A stretch of 64,000 nucleotides of DNA from Chroicocephalus ridibundus (taxonomy: Eukaryota; Chordata; Aves; Charadriiformes; Laridae), in the NCBI RefSeq assembly GCF_963924245.1, contig NC_086286.1, positions 43,923,546 to 43,987,545 of the forward strand, written 5' to 3'. Made by a program: the position numbers and the translations under genes. The notes beneath the pieces were generated by a model. That model was not told the origin of the DNA, did no database searches, and was given only the letters and a program-made list of their open reading frames with translations. The stretch's first letter is position 1. Each line of letters begins with the position of its first letter. Shown here one piece after another: positions 37,021 to 49,336 of this stretch.

Positions 37021-40000
37021 ACTAAGATTTTGATGGGAGGACTTTTTCTTTAATGATAGACCGACCTGGTATCAGGTCAATCCTGAGTCCTGACAGAATG
37101 CCAGATGCAGTGGTAGGGCTACTCCAGTAGATGCCCTAAAGCCAACAGAGGTGGAAGTTCTCAGTGAGTTACCAAGGTGTGTCCTGTCATACTTCCTGTA
37201 GAAATGAGGTGATGCCACATCTGATCTTTTGTTTCTGCCCAGCAAGCAGAACACTGCCCAAAGAAAGGGCATTTTAGAAATCCCTTATGGCTGCACTTAT
37301 GGCTGTTGCTGACTCTAACATGGAGACAGGGAATCTGAACAAGCCCCACACCCTAATGTCTACCAGTGGTTAAGAAAGAGCATAAAAGATGAAGTAAAAT
37401 GCAATTTACACATCTTTCAGATCTTAGTCACTAAAAAACGAGAGCTTTCAAAGTGCCAACTCTTTGCAAGAGATGCAGCGGTCAGTTTCCCAATTCATTG
37501 ATAAACGACAGCTGCTAGACTGTCCAGGATAGGTCTTTTAAATTTTGGAGCCAGTAAATGACTAAGGGTAAATCCTAATATAACTAAAGAGAAAATTTAA
37601 AATTACTTTAGTGATTTTTTTCTAATGAAAAAGTGTCCTTTGAGTATGGTTATACTGTTGTGGAGACTGCCAGAGACTTAGGAAAACCTTGAACATGGAG
37701 GTACTTGAAAAAGAGAAATATCAGGAAGATATAAAGAAGCAGGAACACTCACACAAGGCCATGACATTTTAGGTCATGGAAATATATTTGGGAGATTTTG
37801 TCAAGTTAAAGAGGGGCCAGATATGGACAGGTAAATTTGAAAAAATTAGATCTGTGAGAGTAGGTAGAGAGGAACAAAGGGTCAGGGACAGAGTTCTGGG
37901 AAAGGGGGGTGGGAGGAGAGAGAGTCAGACATAATAAAAGAGAAGTATCAAAGGAACAAAATGATGTGCATGCCTCTTCCTTGACTTTCAAGACTGACGG
38001 CATGCTTAGCAGTGCCAAAAGCAGCAGGGGAACTCAGAAGAACAGGGATGAAATACAGTCCTTTTAGAAGAAAATCATTAGAAAACTAGAGCACAGAGAG
38101 CAGAAACAATGATGGCTATTTAGGATATTAAAGAAAGCAATAGTTATCAATGATACATTTGAAAAATTAAGTGATAAAAAGGAAACTGAACTAAGATCGA
38201 GGCTACTTGCATTGTTCACGGGGGCTAATTAATGATATGTCTAAGTTGCAGTTTATAAACGTGATTTGTCTAATATAACTAGTAGGTTAATGAACATTAT
38301 AAGAATGAATGTATCAAGTATGGGAGGCTGGTGTGTCAAACCAGGACAGAGGCACATCTGTCTCTTTCAGCATCTCTCTCAAATAACAGCTGGTCTCAAC
38401 TAGAATACCCAGAATACTTTCCAATCTTAAAAGGCCAATTACCATTTCAATAGAGTTTTCAAGCATGTAAAGGAGTAGATTTGTTTGGTTTGGGTTTTTT
38501 TTTTCCCTGGAAAAAAAGAAGTTTCACTTAAAAGGAATGAAAAGGCTAAGGAGGTTGAGAAAAGCAAGTGGGACTTAGGCTGATCAAGTGTGAAATAGAG
38601 TCAGCTTAAATATAAAAATAATTAAGAGGAAGAGCTACAGATTTGGAAGGAAAAAAAAAGGTCTATGATCCTCTCCAGTAAGTAAATGTGTACATCTTTG
38701 AATGTCAAGAGGTGAAAAAGAGATGGAGACTTTACAGCTGTAGCGCTGTTATAAGCCTGTGGCATAGTGAGAAGAACAAAGAACACTGCCTTCATTCCTG
38801 ACATTAGTAACTCTCCAGGATTACCTGTACCAATTTGAAATAGTAGAGTTTGTCAGAGAAACAAAATTAAAAAAGACCACCACCACATAATATGTAGGAT
38901 ACCAACCAATCCCATTTTATTTTATTACAACCCATTCAAATAAGCTTGGAAATATCTGTTTTGGTCCAATCATTAGAAATAATATGTTACCACAATTACA
39001 ATAGATCAAAAGCTGTTGCTGAAGTTACAGTTTATGTAAATTGGGCTTAGACAACAACCAGATGATAAATGCAATGATTATTCTGTTTCAGTGTAAGCTA
39101 AATCTTACAGGATTCAGCAGGTTTTTTACTTCAATTTTCATCTGTCTATACTCAGCCTACCTGTAAAACAAATCTTATCCTTTTGTTCTGAAAAGAGCTT
39201 AGATTTATAACATGTTCTATAATGTACAGATAGCTTGAAATACATACCACCATCAGATTTCCCACTAAACAGAAAAAAAACCCAAAAAAGTGAAAAACTC
39301 ACTCCAGCTTTTCAATGCAGTATTATATTTCAAACTGTGCTGAATAAGGCCATGTCAAGGTAAAGAAATCAGTGTAGGACTGAAGCTAATTCAAATAGTC
39401 TGATCTTTGTCTATTTCATGACTAAATTACCACTTCCATCATGGATGAATTTCCTGTTACTGTATGTTAAATATTTTTTCCCACAAGAGAGAATACAACT
39501 CCCCTCCCCACACTAACACTTTAATCAGGATTCTTTTGAACAGAGAAACAATAAAGATTTCTATTTCACTTGATATCCATCTTCTACATGAAATGCATGC
39601 TGTGAGATGCTAAGATTCATTGATTACCAAGCTCCTCTTTTTCCAGGAAAGTTTATGCACAGGGCATTTTAAAAGGCTGTCATTAGTCAGCCTAGGATTT
39701 CAATATAACACAGTGCTTTCTTGAGTGGAATCAGATCCGCACACAAAGATTTGCCCTGTATATTTAACTGCCATGAACTGCAGGAAAACATTTAACTGAT
39801 AGGTGGGATGTTTTGGGCAGCAGAAAGTTTCTAGGACTCCCTGTTGCTCTCAACAGTTCTCTGTTCAGCTTAGTGACAAATGCTTAATGCTGAAGACATA
39901 ACCAGCTCCTTAAGGTGGTGCAATGAAATGCCTGACAATGTGTGGCAGGATAATGGTTGTCTTTGCATTTTGATATTGGGGTTGGGTTCTTTTACTGGTC

Positions 40001-40539
40001 ATACTAATCCACCCACTCCATTTGTTTGAGACTTGTCCAGAATAAGAAATTTCAGAGAGAAATTTGATAAAAGTCTTTGCAATTACAGATGCTTTAAATA
40101 AAAAAGCTGTATGTTCCGGAAAGCTTCACATGCAGATGTTTTAAGTAAAAAATCCTTAAAATGAAAGCAAATTCAGAGTCTGACAAATGAAAACGGAAAG
40201 AAAATGAAAAAAAAAAAAACTTTCTCTGTTTTTCTTCAGTCTAAAAACTATTTTTTGGGATGGATGCATAAGCATTTTGACTAAGGTATTTCAATTGTGT
40301 CTATTGAACAGCTGCTTCCTTTTCATTCACTCCAATCCCATGCAAAAAACCAGCAAGAAGTTTGAAATGGAGTAGAGAATTTTGAATAGTATGAGAATTT
40401 GACTGATGCAGTACTTCAGTATGTCTGACGGCAGCTGGCCATTTCAAGAACTTTGCTTGTATATTATATACCAGCAAATCCAGAAAAGTCTTTTTCCCCC
40501 CTAGTATTTAGAGAGCTTCAAAGAAGTCCTGAGCAAAGC

Positions 40540-41155
40540 TAGGACTTTAAGTATCCTCTCATGTTGTATCAGAAATAGTGTGGCCAGCAGGACTAGGGAA
40601 GTGATCATCCCCCTGCACTTGGCACTTGGTGAGGTTGAACCTCGAGTACTGTATTCAGTTTTGGGCCCCTCCCTAGAAAAAAGGTCATTGAGGTGCTGGA
40701 GCAAGTCCAAAGAAGCGCAACAAAGCTGGTGAAGGGTCTAGAGCACAAGTCTTATGAGGAGCGGCTGAGGGAGCTGGGGTTGTTTATTCTGGAGAAAAGG
40801 AGGCTGAGGGGAGACCTTATCGCTTTCTACAACTACGTGAAAGGAGGTTGTAGCAAAGGGGTCAATCTCTTCTCCCAAGTAACAACTGATAGGACAAGAG
40901 GAAAATCTCCTCAAGTTGCACCAGGGGAGGTTTAGATTGGATATTAGGAAAAATTTCTTCACCAAAAGGGTTGTCAAGCACTGGAAGAGGCTGCCCAGGG
41001 AAGTGGTTGAGTCATCATCCCTGGAGGTATTTAAAAGATGTGTAGATGTGGGGCCTAGGGACATAATTTAGTGGTGGACTTGGCAGTGTTAGGTTTATGG
41101 TTGGACTCAATGACCTTAAAGTCCTTTCCAACCTAAAGATTCCATGATTCTGTGT
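40540..41155 (+). mobile_element. CR1 LINE 3' fragment
   Basis: Plus-sense CR1 with the typical text GTATCAGAAATAGTGTGGCC, then GAGGAGCGGCTGAGGGAGCT and AGGCTGAGGGGAGACCTTAT, ending at TTCCATGATTCTGTG near 41154, the octamer-type 3' terminus. It encodes an ORF2 C-terminal remnant (SYEERLRELGLFILEKRRL) with frame breaks. It is 5'-truncated, as most CR1 copies are. It lies antisense within WDR64 intron 2. Confidence 0.93.
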
Positions 41156-42400
41156 TGAAAAAGGAAGTAGTGAAGAAGGGTGACATGCAAGTAGGAGACA
41201 TTCATAGATAAAAGATTTCAAATTTACCTCTCACAAGGTGAATTTAATATCAGAGGAATTGGATGTGGCCTAAATTTCTACCTGATAAAGAGGACTTATA
41301 GTCAAATTCACTAGTAGGCAGTTATATGATGTTTGATGTACTCTACTGTTTCACAGATTTCCCCCAGTCCCTTCTTGAAGAAAATCTTTAACGCCTGACA
41401 TAAGTAAAGTTTGTGAGTAATGTGACATTGCAAATAAAAACAATGTTAAGAAAGGTATTAACCAGAAATGTTCCCATATAGAAGCTTATTAAATTGAAAG
41501 GACTGAACACACTGGTTTTAGGGTGGTATTAGGAAATTACTTGATAGCAATTGTTGATAACATGCAAGGAACAGTTGTTGGGTATCCTCAAGGTTCAAAT
41601 AATAACGCGATGTTCTAGTGTAAAATAAAGGGGAAATATGCTAATGAATTTATAGTTCATGTGCCTCGGTAGTACCTTGTTTTATGGCAATAAGTCCAGC
41701 AAGGACTTGTCATATATCCAATGCCACCTATGCTGTCACAAGAAAGTTACTGTGTGCTGCAAGTTATGTCCCATCCATACAATTCTGTCTTCAGGTAGAA
41801 AACAAACAAAATCTTGTAGTAATGTATGATCATGGATAGTCTTGATACGGAAGAGATCTAACAATGTAAAAATCAGTCATTTTTATAGAACAGGTGCTTG
41901 AAACACTATCCGTGGGAAATACCTTAATAAAAGACTTTTCTAGAGCAAGTGTACCATATTTCTCATAACACATGCAAAAAAAAAAACGCAACACGTTTTC
42001 ACAAAATGTGTAAAACCGTGGATGCTATGAGGTTATCTTTTTAGATGGGTTCAGAAGTAATTTACAAACAGAAATATTAAAAGTCCATGAAGGGTTACTA
42101 AAACCAGTATGCACTTGCAACTCTGGCACGGAAAAAACCTTAAGCTATATGCAGCCAGAAGCTAAGAGGGGTAAATCAGGTCGACTATTTCATAGTTACC
42201 TCATTCTTACACACTTTTTACAAAGATTTGCTGTTTACCACCACTGGAGACAGAAAAATGGATTTCATAGACCTGACCTATCTACAGACTCAAATAACAT
42301 ATACAGAATTCTTTGGTTAAAAGCTCTCTACTAAAATGCTGCCGTACTTGTAATGCCTCACATTTATAAAGTACAGGGCAGATTTATCTCTGTGAAAAGG

Positions 42401-42467
42401 GGAAGAAAAGGAAGGAGAAGAAGCAGAAGAAAGAGAGAAAAGAGAGGAAAAAGAAGAAAGGAAGGAT
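42401..42467. repeat. Polypurine tract
   Basis: About 66 bases that are almost entirely A and G (one C), with GAAGAAG-type units. Polypurine/polypyrimidine DNA of this length can form triplexes; whether it does so here is unknown. Confidence 0.85.
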
Positions 42468-44116
42468 TGCTGATGGTTTAGCTGAAGATAGACTTCTCCT
42501 CAGAGCACAAATTGCATACTGTAGTCATAAGAAATTTTGTATTTTGTCAAGAAGCCTAAGGCCAACGCATATCAGTGGAGCAGTTCAGGAGAAGACCTGG
42601 ACATACTCAGGCTCCGTGCTCCAGATCCTGCTGCCTTGTCAGGAGTCTAGTATATCAAATTTTGCTTAAGAATAAGCAGTTCTGGTAGACAGCTCAGTGT
42701 TCTTTCACAAAACAAGCAGGAAAAATGTTTTTATTTAGTCACGTCATTCTTTAACATGTATCCATGTGCATCTACATAATAGGCTCAAGGATCTTGGTTC
42801 AGAGAGAACAGGGGCCAACTTCCTCAACTCACGTAAACAAGTGGAGCATAATAAATGTTTAATAAGTATTTTGATTCACAAGTTCAGCTGATGTAATAAA
42901 TAGATACAAATAGAAAAGTAGTTCACTTACAAATAACTAGACAGACTTTATTTAATTCATTCTAATTAATCTTTCTTATCAGACCTCCAATGGCATGCCT
43001 TAATAAGAACAGATACTTCTCAGAGTTTGAAAGAGTGGAATAGGAAAAATCATATATATTTGGAATAAAAAATAGTCCTGCATGCTGAAAGTACTGGACT
43101 GATTTTGTAAATAGTAGAGTATGAGCAAAGTGTTCTTGCTCGTAAGAATCTGCTAGAATTAGCAGCATGGTTTCTCCCGTGTGTAAAGCTGTTTTGCATG
43201 ATATATTTAGAAGTCTGAAATTAGCCAGAGATAGTCAGCAGAAAGTCCAGTACAAGGAATCTCTTAGCAGAACACTTGTAGAGACAACACTGTCATTTGC
43301 AAAATACCCACCTGCTTACCCACGTGAAAAAGTGGCGAAAGGCAGCAAAGAACTATCATACTTAATCTTTCATTGCTATGATGGCCTCAAAGAACTAGTC
43401 TTTACACTAGTGAAATGTCAGGGATGCCTCTGGTGATTATTTTCATATTTACAACTTCCACTTAGACTGAATACTGATCTTCTGATGCTTAAGCTTCACA
43501 TTCCAGGTTTTGGCACTAGGAGTGTAGGATTTTTCTTTCTTAAACTAAAATTATAATAGCATAGGGCACAGAATAACACAAGCTAGAAAGAGGTAAATTT
43601 TACAATAATACAATCTCCTTCATCTCTCAAGACACATACTGGAATGGATATCACCACTCAAATTTCACAAGAGAAATTTCAAAGACAAATTTTAGATTCC
43701 TATCTTCAAATGTCGTCTCTGGAAACCTTCATTTAATGAACAAATGGACACGTGCAAGTTTCTAAATTGTTTACTTCGACTTGTTAAAATTAAACGTCAC
43801 TTCTTCAATAGGATAACATAGCAACAAGTGAGGTACTCTAAGCCAGTTCTTGAATTTAGCTTTTGTCTAGATCAACCGACACAATACATTTTATCTAATT
43901 TTCTAGTTTCAAAAGCATATCTATTTTCCGAATTTTATTTTTTTTTTTAGGAAAAGAATGGTAGCCAGGAAAAATAACAACATGAGAGTGACCCATTATG
44001 CCATGGAGCTCATGAACAACAGACTCACGAACAACACATAATCAACAGCTTAATACTGTTCGCTTTTAAGATTCCAATTCATTGTAGACGTTTAATAAAA
44101 TTTTAGAAATCCTTAC

Positions 44117-44247
44117 CTCACACCATTCTGCCCTTGCATCAAGGTTGTTGGTAATCTTTCTGAAAAAGGCCTTAACGTTACGATCCTTGATTTCTGGACC
44201 AAAAATTTTCTGTGTAGTTGTATAGAACTTATCATAGTCTATCTCAT
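44117..44247 (-). CDS. WDR64: WDR64 coding exon 2 (residues 51-94)
   Basis: The 131-nt exon runs from acceptor CCCATACAG| to donor TGTGAG|GTAAGG. It completes the codon split with exon 1 (GAT) and ends in phase 0. Key peptide features are DYDKFYTTTQKIFGPEIKD, then VKAFFRKITNN and AEWCE. This is the conserved pre-propeller region shared by WDR64 and the related WDR49/EFCAB8 proteins, where a FGP...VKAFFRKI...WCE pattern recurs. By family knowledge it is an EF-hand-like helical module before the WD40 repeats. That structural reading is inference; the homology rests on the pattern and on perfect phase joining. Confidence 0.88.
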
Positions 44248-44956
44248 CTGTATGGGAGGAACAATATCCACAGAGTTAAAAACTGCCACGGTAAAGTTAT
44301 CCCCCCTCCTTCAATATCAATAGCATGCAAGTTCCAGCTCCTCAAACTGTATTCACTAAAGCAGTTTGGGGGGGGAGAGGGGGGGAAGGTAAAAAAAAAG
44401 TTCAGTCTTAATGTTCAGTTTTTTCAAAACCACCTGATTTGCAATACATGACAGGAAACAGATAGATAAAGGAATAAAAGAATAGGTGAAAAATTCTCAC
44501 CTCTTCTTTCTTCCCTTACTCTCATATCACAATTCTGGTATGATGATATTAACCTGAATGGTGTCCTGGGATAAAGTTTATTGTTTCATGCAACAATAGC
44601 CACTTGCATTGAAAAAAGCAAAACTTCACCTAGTTATTTACAATTAAGCAACTGGATTTACATAATTCATTGGGTTCGTGCTTTTACAGATCACTAGAAA
44701 CATTGCATCGTGCTAACTTGTATATGTGGCAACTCCACCAATTATATTTTGTGAGCAATCATCATAGTGTTAAAATTTGACCAGAAGTTTGACCAGGAGG
44801 AGAAAACAACCCTCATAGCACAATTTGCCTATTTCCTGTAAAAATCAAGTCAGAGTTTGAACATATAATTTGAAGTCTTTCGTATAGTCTAGTCTCTATG
44901 GACACCTTCTCTCCATATGAAAATTACACTTTTCCATCAGAAAGAGTATCTCTTAC
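44248..44956 (-). other. WDR64 intron 1
   Basis: Intron of 709 bp between coding exons 1 and 2. A G-run block lies at 44367-44387, so the gene-sense strand is C-rich there. Confidence 0.85.
44367..44387 (+). repeat. G-run block
   Basis: Two long G runs (about ten and seven) separated by AGA in WDR64 intron 1, followed by A9. It could fold as a G-quadruplex on the plus strand. Confidence 0.7.
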
Positions 44957-45107
44957 CCTCATCTTCAATATACAAGCCTAATCTCTTCTTTGTCTTTTGG
45001 GTTACTGTTTTTTCAACTAGTTTCTGGAACTGCTTCAAAGCATTCTTGAAATCTGGCACTTCAAGAGCAGAGCAACTCTCCTTATCACAATCCTTCTTTT
45101 CAGACAT
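44957..45107 (-). CDS. WDR64: WDR64 coding exon 1 (residues 1-50, start codon)
   Basis: This is the first coding exon of the WD-repeat protein WDR64. The ATG is at 45105-45107 with A at -3, and in the contiguous upstream genomic frame two TAA codons lie two and three codons before it, so no longer N-terminus can be read through here. The exon encodes 50 codons plus one base (phase 1) and ends at a good donor (GAGG|GTAAGA, intron GT at 44955-44956). The peptide starts MSEKKDCDKESC and contains FKNALKQFQKLVE, a lysine-rich helical segment resembling the N-terminus of the human protein as I remember it. A pyrimidine-rich stretch followed by AG just upstream of the ATG may be an acceptor, so a separate 5'UTR exon is possible. 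The transcription start was not found and there is no CpG island here. Confidence 0.85.
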
Positions 45108-46737
45108 CCTTTATTAAAAGAGGACAAGGTAAGACAGAGAGCTCTTCATACAGCCTGGTCCAACCTTTGTTTTGCCCCTTAAATCTTAAACTCCACATGA
45201 GTTCATCTGATATGCAACTGGATGACAGGTATACTAAGCATTACATAATAAAAAAGAGGTGACTGGCTTAGCATATCAAGCTGGCAAACATACTAGTGAA
45301 CTTTTGATGTCACAACCCCCCACTACCCCACAGAATACTACTCACTGAGTGGCCCTAGGTCATGAACCAGGATCACAAATAGCCTGGCATGTGAGATTAT
45401 TCCGTGATAACTCATGCAATTGGTGGTTGAACAGGCATGAACTTTCTCACTTCCAGAGCCAGACAAGAATTTCATCAGCGTTCAATTCTGCTACAGCTGG
45501 CATTTCTTTAGCAATATGAGATCACATTCTCCAGTAAAAATATACCTTTGAGACTAGCTATTCCAAGTTTATCACATCTTTCAGACTTTTGTCCTGAGAG
45601 AGGAGGAAGGAAGATTGTATCAGTTACCTCTAAGTTTCATGTCGTCTTCTTACCCTTTGAATTATTTTCGTTTTCTGCCAAAGGCTGCACACTAACTAAC
45701 ACAGTTAGGAACACCTGCAATTTCAGATTCCCTTGGATCCATACATCATTTGGTGAAGAATGACAGGGCCAGTTCTCCATTCACATTTGCTCTGTGGCAG
45801 GAGAACTAAGACTAGCCTGATGATATTCTCTTGTGTGCTACTGCTGCAAGGCTTGGCCAGGGATCTCAATCTAGGCAGGGATGCCTGGTTTTACGGTAGC
45901 AATAAGAGCACTTTGCCAGGAATGTTAAGTTATGAATCATTATTCACGTAGTACAAAAAGGCCAAAGACATACAATTCAATCTGAAAAGAACTAGAAAAG
46001 CGCCTTTTGACAGTTACTTCTTGGGAGTAAGATTGAATGTTTGCTTCCTTAGTAAATCTCAATTTCTTGAATACATGCTTTGTCTGCTTTACCGTATTCA
46101 AAATCCCTACTCAGTGAACTAGAACTTCTAACCTAGAAACCTAATTACCCTGCAGAAACATTTTTTTTTAAATTGCATAAATCATTATGACTGAGATTGC
46201 AAGAAATCCAATGATGGAGTGGTGGAGTTTTAGTTATTTTCAGCCGTCTAATTGCCTCTCCCCTAAGGTCTTACAGCCATTCAAATGCCCCTTACTTGTT
46301 TTACTTAACTTCCAGTCAAGTTACTGTTTCTTTCTTTCTTCTAACATACAACTAACGAGCCCAGCGATTAAGTGCTGCCTCTTAAAGCTTCAATGCAGTG
46401 AATTTTAAGAAGAAAGCCTTTTGCTGAAAAAGAAGGTGCTTGAAAAAGGAGTTTTGTGATTTGCACCTGTGATCATTAGTGGTCTTATATTGACTAAACA
46501 GTCACAGTTTAAAAAAAAAGGCTATAGGTATAGATAATTAATATGTTAATTACTTCAGATCATGTTATGATCACAGTTTCTCTGCATATGGAAGATAGTT
46601 ATCTTGCTCAGCATTCTGGATTCTACAATACACCTCAGATGATCAACTTTCAGTTCCTACGACCCTTTACTGAATCTGACTCCTTATGCTTGATAGCATT
46701 TTGCAAATTGTAAAGGCTTACCATTTTTCACTGCCAG

Positions 46738-46905
46738 GTGAGGCAGTGTGTTCTACTGTGAAGTCAGAAGAACTGTGTTCTTGTCTTGGCTCTACCATTT
46801 CTTCTTTCTTGGTAACCTTATCAGGTTGCTAAAATCTGCCTGTAAAACAGGAACAACATGCAAACCCTGAATTAAAGTATTACTAATCCTTATAAGTTAA
46901 TGTCC
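46738..46905 (+). mobile_element. Possible ancient MIR/CORE-type SINE remnant
   Basis: TTCTACTGTGAAGTCAGAAG, then TCTTGGCTCTACCATTTC and a CTGCCTGTAAAACAGG-like segment, follow the order of parts in MIR-type SINEs (tRNA-like body, 'cctcatctgtaaaatggg' tail). Recognised by resemblance only. Confidence 0.35.
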
Positions 46906-47514
46906 ACATTTTATGTGTGCGAAATCTGTGATTCCTTTTGTATCACTAGACTATGCTGACATTAAATTCTGGCATCTTTCCTTTTATCACACTTGTCCCA
47001 TGTCTGCTGCATATTTACATTAATATTATTGGCATAACAAATATACCTGAACTGTAATTGAAGGTGAACAAAACCGTTCATGGCATTAGGTGTGCCTAAG
47101 CAAACATGCATTTACATTTGTTCACCAATCTTCCAGTTAGTGAAGTAATTAATTCACATTCATTAACACAATCACATATTTCTGTGATCAAGAAAATTCT
47201 AAAGTACTTCAGAGAAGCATATCAGTGATAATGAGTAGAGCTGGTATCTTCTGCCATCCAAAAAAAAAAAAATGGAGCTCATGAAGAAATCACAAGAGAA
47301 GTCCTTGTCTTTCTTTTTATTCCCTTCACCAAGGTAACTGTAACTTACATAATCCTAGATTATTTTTGTTTTTATACCAGTGCAGACGTTACTGCTTTAT
47401 TAAGCAGATGATTAAATTTTGGATAAGAAAATCCGGTGAGAAAAGCAGGCCAAAATATCCCCTTTGGCCCTAATTAGTGTCTTTGCTCCCAAATTTAACA
47501 GAGGCATCATGAGT

Positions 47515-47575
47515 TTAAATCCAGAAGAGACCTGAGATCTTCTACTTTCACCTCCTCTATGTTACAGATAATTAA
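47515..47575 (-). mobile_element. Possible old CR1 3'-end remnant
   Basis: AATCCAGAAGAGACCTGAGA followed by TCTTCTACTTTCACC resembles a decayed reversed CR1 tail. Weak. Confidence 0.3.
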
Positions 47576-48183
47576 ATATCAGCCATTTATCACAATAATG
47601 AGCAAAACAACTTTGTTCTAATGCATTAACTTGTGGAAAGGTATCCGGTTTTAATCTGCAGACACGAAGCGATGAAGAACATATCATGTTTGTTCCAAAG
47701 GTTAATTGCTCACATTGTTAAAATTTAAGCTTCCTATTTGAGTTTGTGTGACTTCAGCTTCCATTCAGCAGTTGTTGGAACGTCTTCACTGATTTAGAGT
47801 AATAGTTGGTACATTCTCCTACTAGGGACATTTGAACCTGAATTTTTTTCTCTGGTTAATTAAAGCAGATTAAACTCTCTGCGTCCTACTGCAACATTTC
47901 CCTTTAGGCCTCAAAATAATACTTGTGATTCTTTTTCACATTTTTCAGCTTTTCAATATCTTTAAAGAATAATGATGCCATGTTGCCTTGCTACACCATA
48001 ATAAGCAAATTGGTACTCTGGTCAAATAATGAATTTCAGTCTATTTGTTCAACTCACTTTTCACTAGGTCATGTGATCAATTTCTTTGTATTGTTCTTTA
48101 GCTATTGATCTCCAGATCAGCATTTCTCTTACTTCACCCAAGGCTGGTTCACTGGTCAAGGCTTTCTTAATTTGCTGTGCATG

Positions 48184-48206
48184 GAATCTCTGCTCTGCAG
48201 AGATTC
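48184..48206. repeat. Perfect 10-bp hairpin
   Basis: GAATCTCTGC, a 3-base loop (TCT), then GCAGAGATTC. It is intergenic and not followed by a T-run; probably chance. Confidence 0.6.
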
Positions 48207-48829
48207 TGTAGTTGAAAGGAAAGGAGAAATGACGTTTTATATTTTTTTTGTGGCTATGTAAAGGATTGACATGAATCAGGCATGTTTCAAGAACACCAAA
48301 ATCACTTCTTCAAAAGAAACAGATAAAGACTATAGCCTTCACACAAACTTGGGAAAATCAGCTTAACAACAGTTTTGAAACATATAGGGAAGACAATAAT
48401 TTGGCATCAAACAAAGTTACTAAAAATAATGCATGTGTGTCTGCCTGAAATAGCTAGTTCTTCAGGAAAAGTGGTGTTTCAAGATACACTAGCTAACTTT
48501 CTAAGATGAGCAATGCAACTGCTTGAAGTTCTATCATTTCCACTAGGAAGAACACAGATGTTTCTGAGTACTCCTGCTTAACAGCAATGACTACATCTTT
48601 TAATTAGAATAAGGAAGAGACTTTGGCAGAGGAATACAGCACTGATTCCTGGAAAAGGGAGGAATAGCTTGAGGGTGCATTTTTGCTAGTTTTATCAGGA
48701 ATTCTCCAGGAAAATGTTTCCTTTGTGTGTCAAGATACTCAGTGGCTGGTCAGATACTGCATCTTGGTCAGAGTTACGATGTCTTTGATATATTGCTTCC
48801 AGCTGAATCCTTGTTAAGCAGTGTCTCCT

Positions 48830-49336
48830 GTTGATTCAGTTTTGGTCTGCCCTATACAAAAAAGATGTGGGCAGGAGGGGGTCCAGAGAAGGGCCACAAC
48901 AATGATCAAAGGACTGGGAAGCATGCCATATGAGGAAAGGCTGAGAGAACTGGGTTTGTTGAAAAAAGAAGCCTTGAGAAAAGAAGGCTTAGGGGAGACC
49001 TTATCACCATGTTCCAGTATTTAACGGGTGGCTACAAAGAAGATGGAGACTCCCTTTTTACAAGGAGTCACATGGAAAAGATGAGGGGTAATGGGCACAA
49101 GTTACCCCTGGGGAGATTCCGATTGGACACAAGAGGAAAATTTTTCACAATGAGAACAATCAGTCATCAGAATAATCTCCCCAGGGAAATGGTGGATTCC
49201 CCAACATTGGACACTTTTAAGATTCAGCTGGGCAGGGTGTTGGACCATCTTGTCTAGTCCGTGCTTTTGCCAAGAAAGGTTGGACCAGATGATCCTTGAG
49301 GTCCCTTCCAACCTGGTATTCTATGATTCTATGATT
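48830..49336 (+). mobile_element. CR1 LINE 3' fragment
   Basis: Plus-sense CR1 of a different subfamily from the 40.5-kb copy. It has GGTCCAGAGAAGGGCCACAA, then GGTTGGACCAGATGATCCTT and GAGGTCCCTTCCAACCTGG, and ends with the duplicated octamer ATTCTATGATTCTATGATTG at 49317-49336. Remnant ORFs (MPYEERLRELGL; PREMVDSPTLDTFK) are broken. The intact double-octamer end shows the 3' terminus is complete. Confidence 0.93.

Larger units (their letters stand above)
34627..44116 (-). other. WDR64 intron 2
   Basis: Intron of 9.5 kb. It holds CR1 fragments at 36100-37020 (minus) and 40540-41155 (plus), a polypurine tract at 42401-42467, and a plus-strand exon-like segment at 35175-35242. No WDR64 exon is needed here because exons 2 and 3 join in phase. 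Confidence 0.8.

Noticed and set aside
39239..39280. Candidate 17-nt WDR64 exon (TTTAG acceptor, GTATGT donor)
   Set aside because: Exons 2 and 3 already join in phase with the family motif WCE-IFGYF intact, leaving no room for extra residues.
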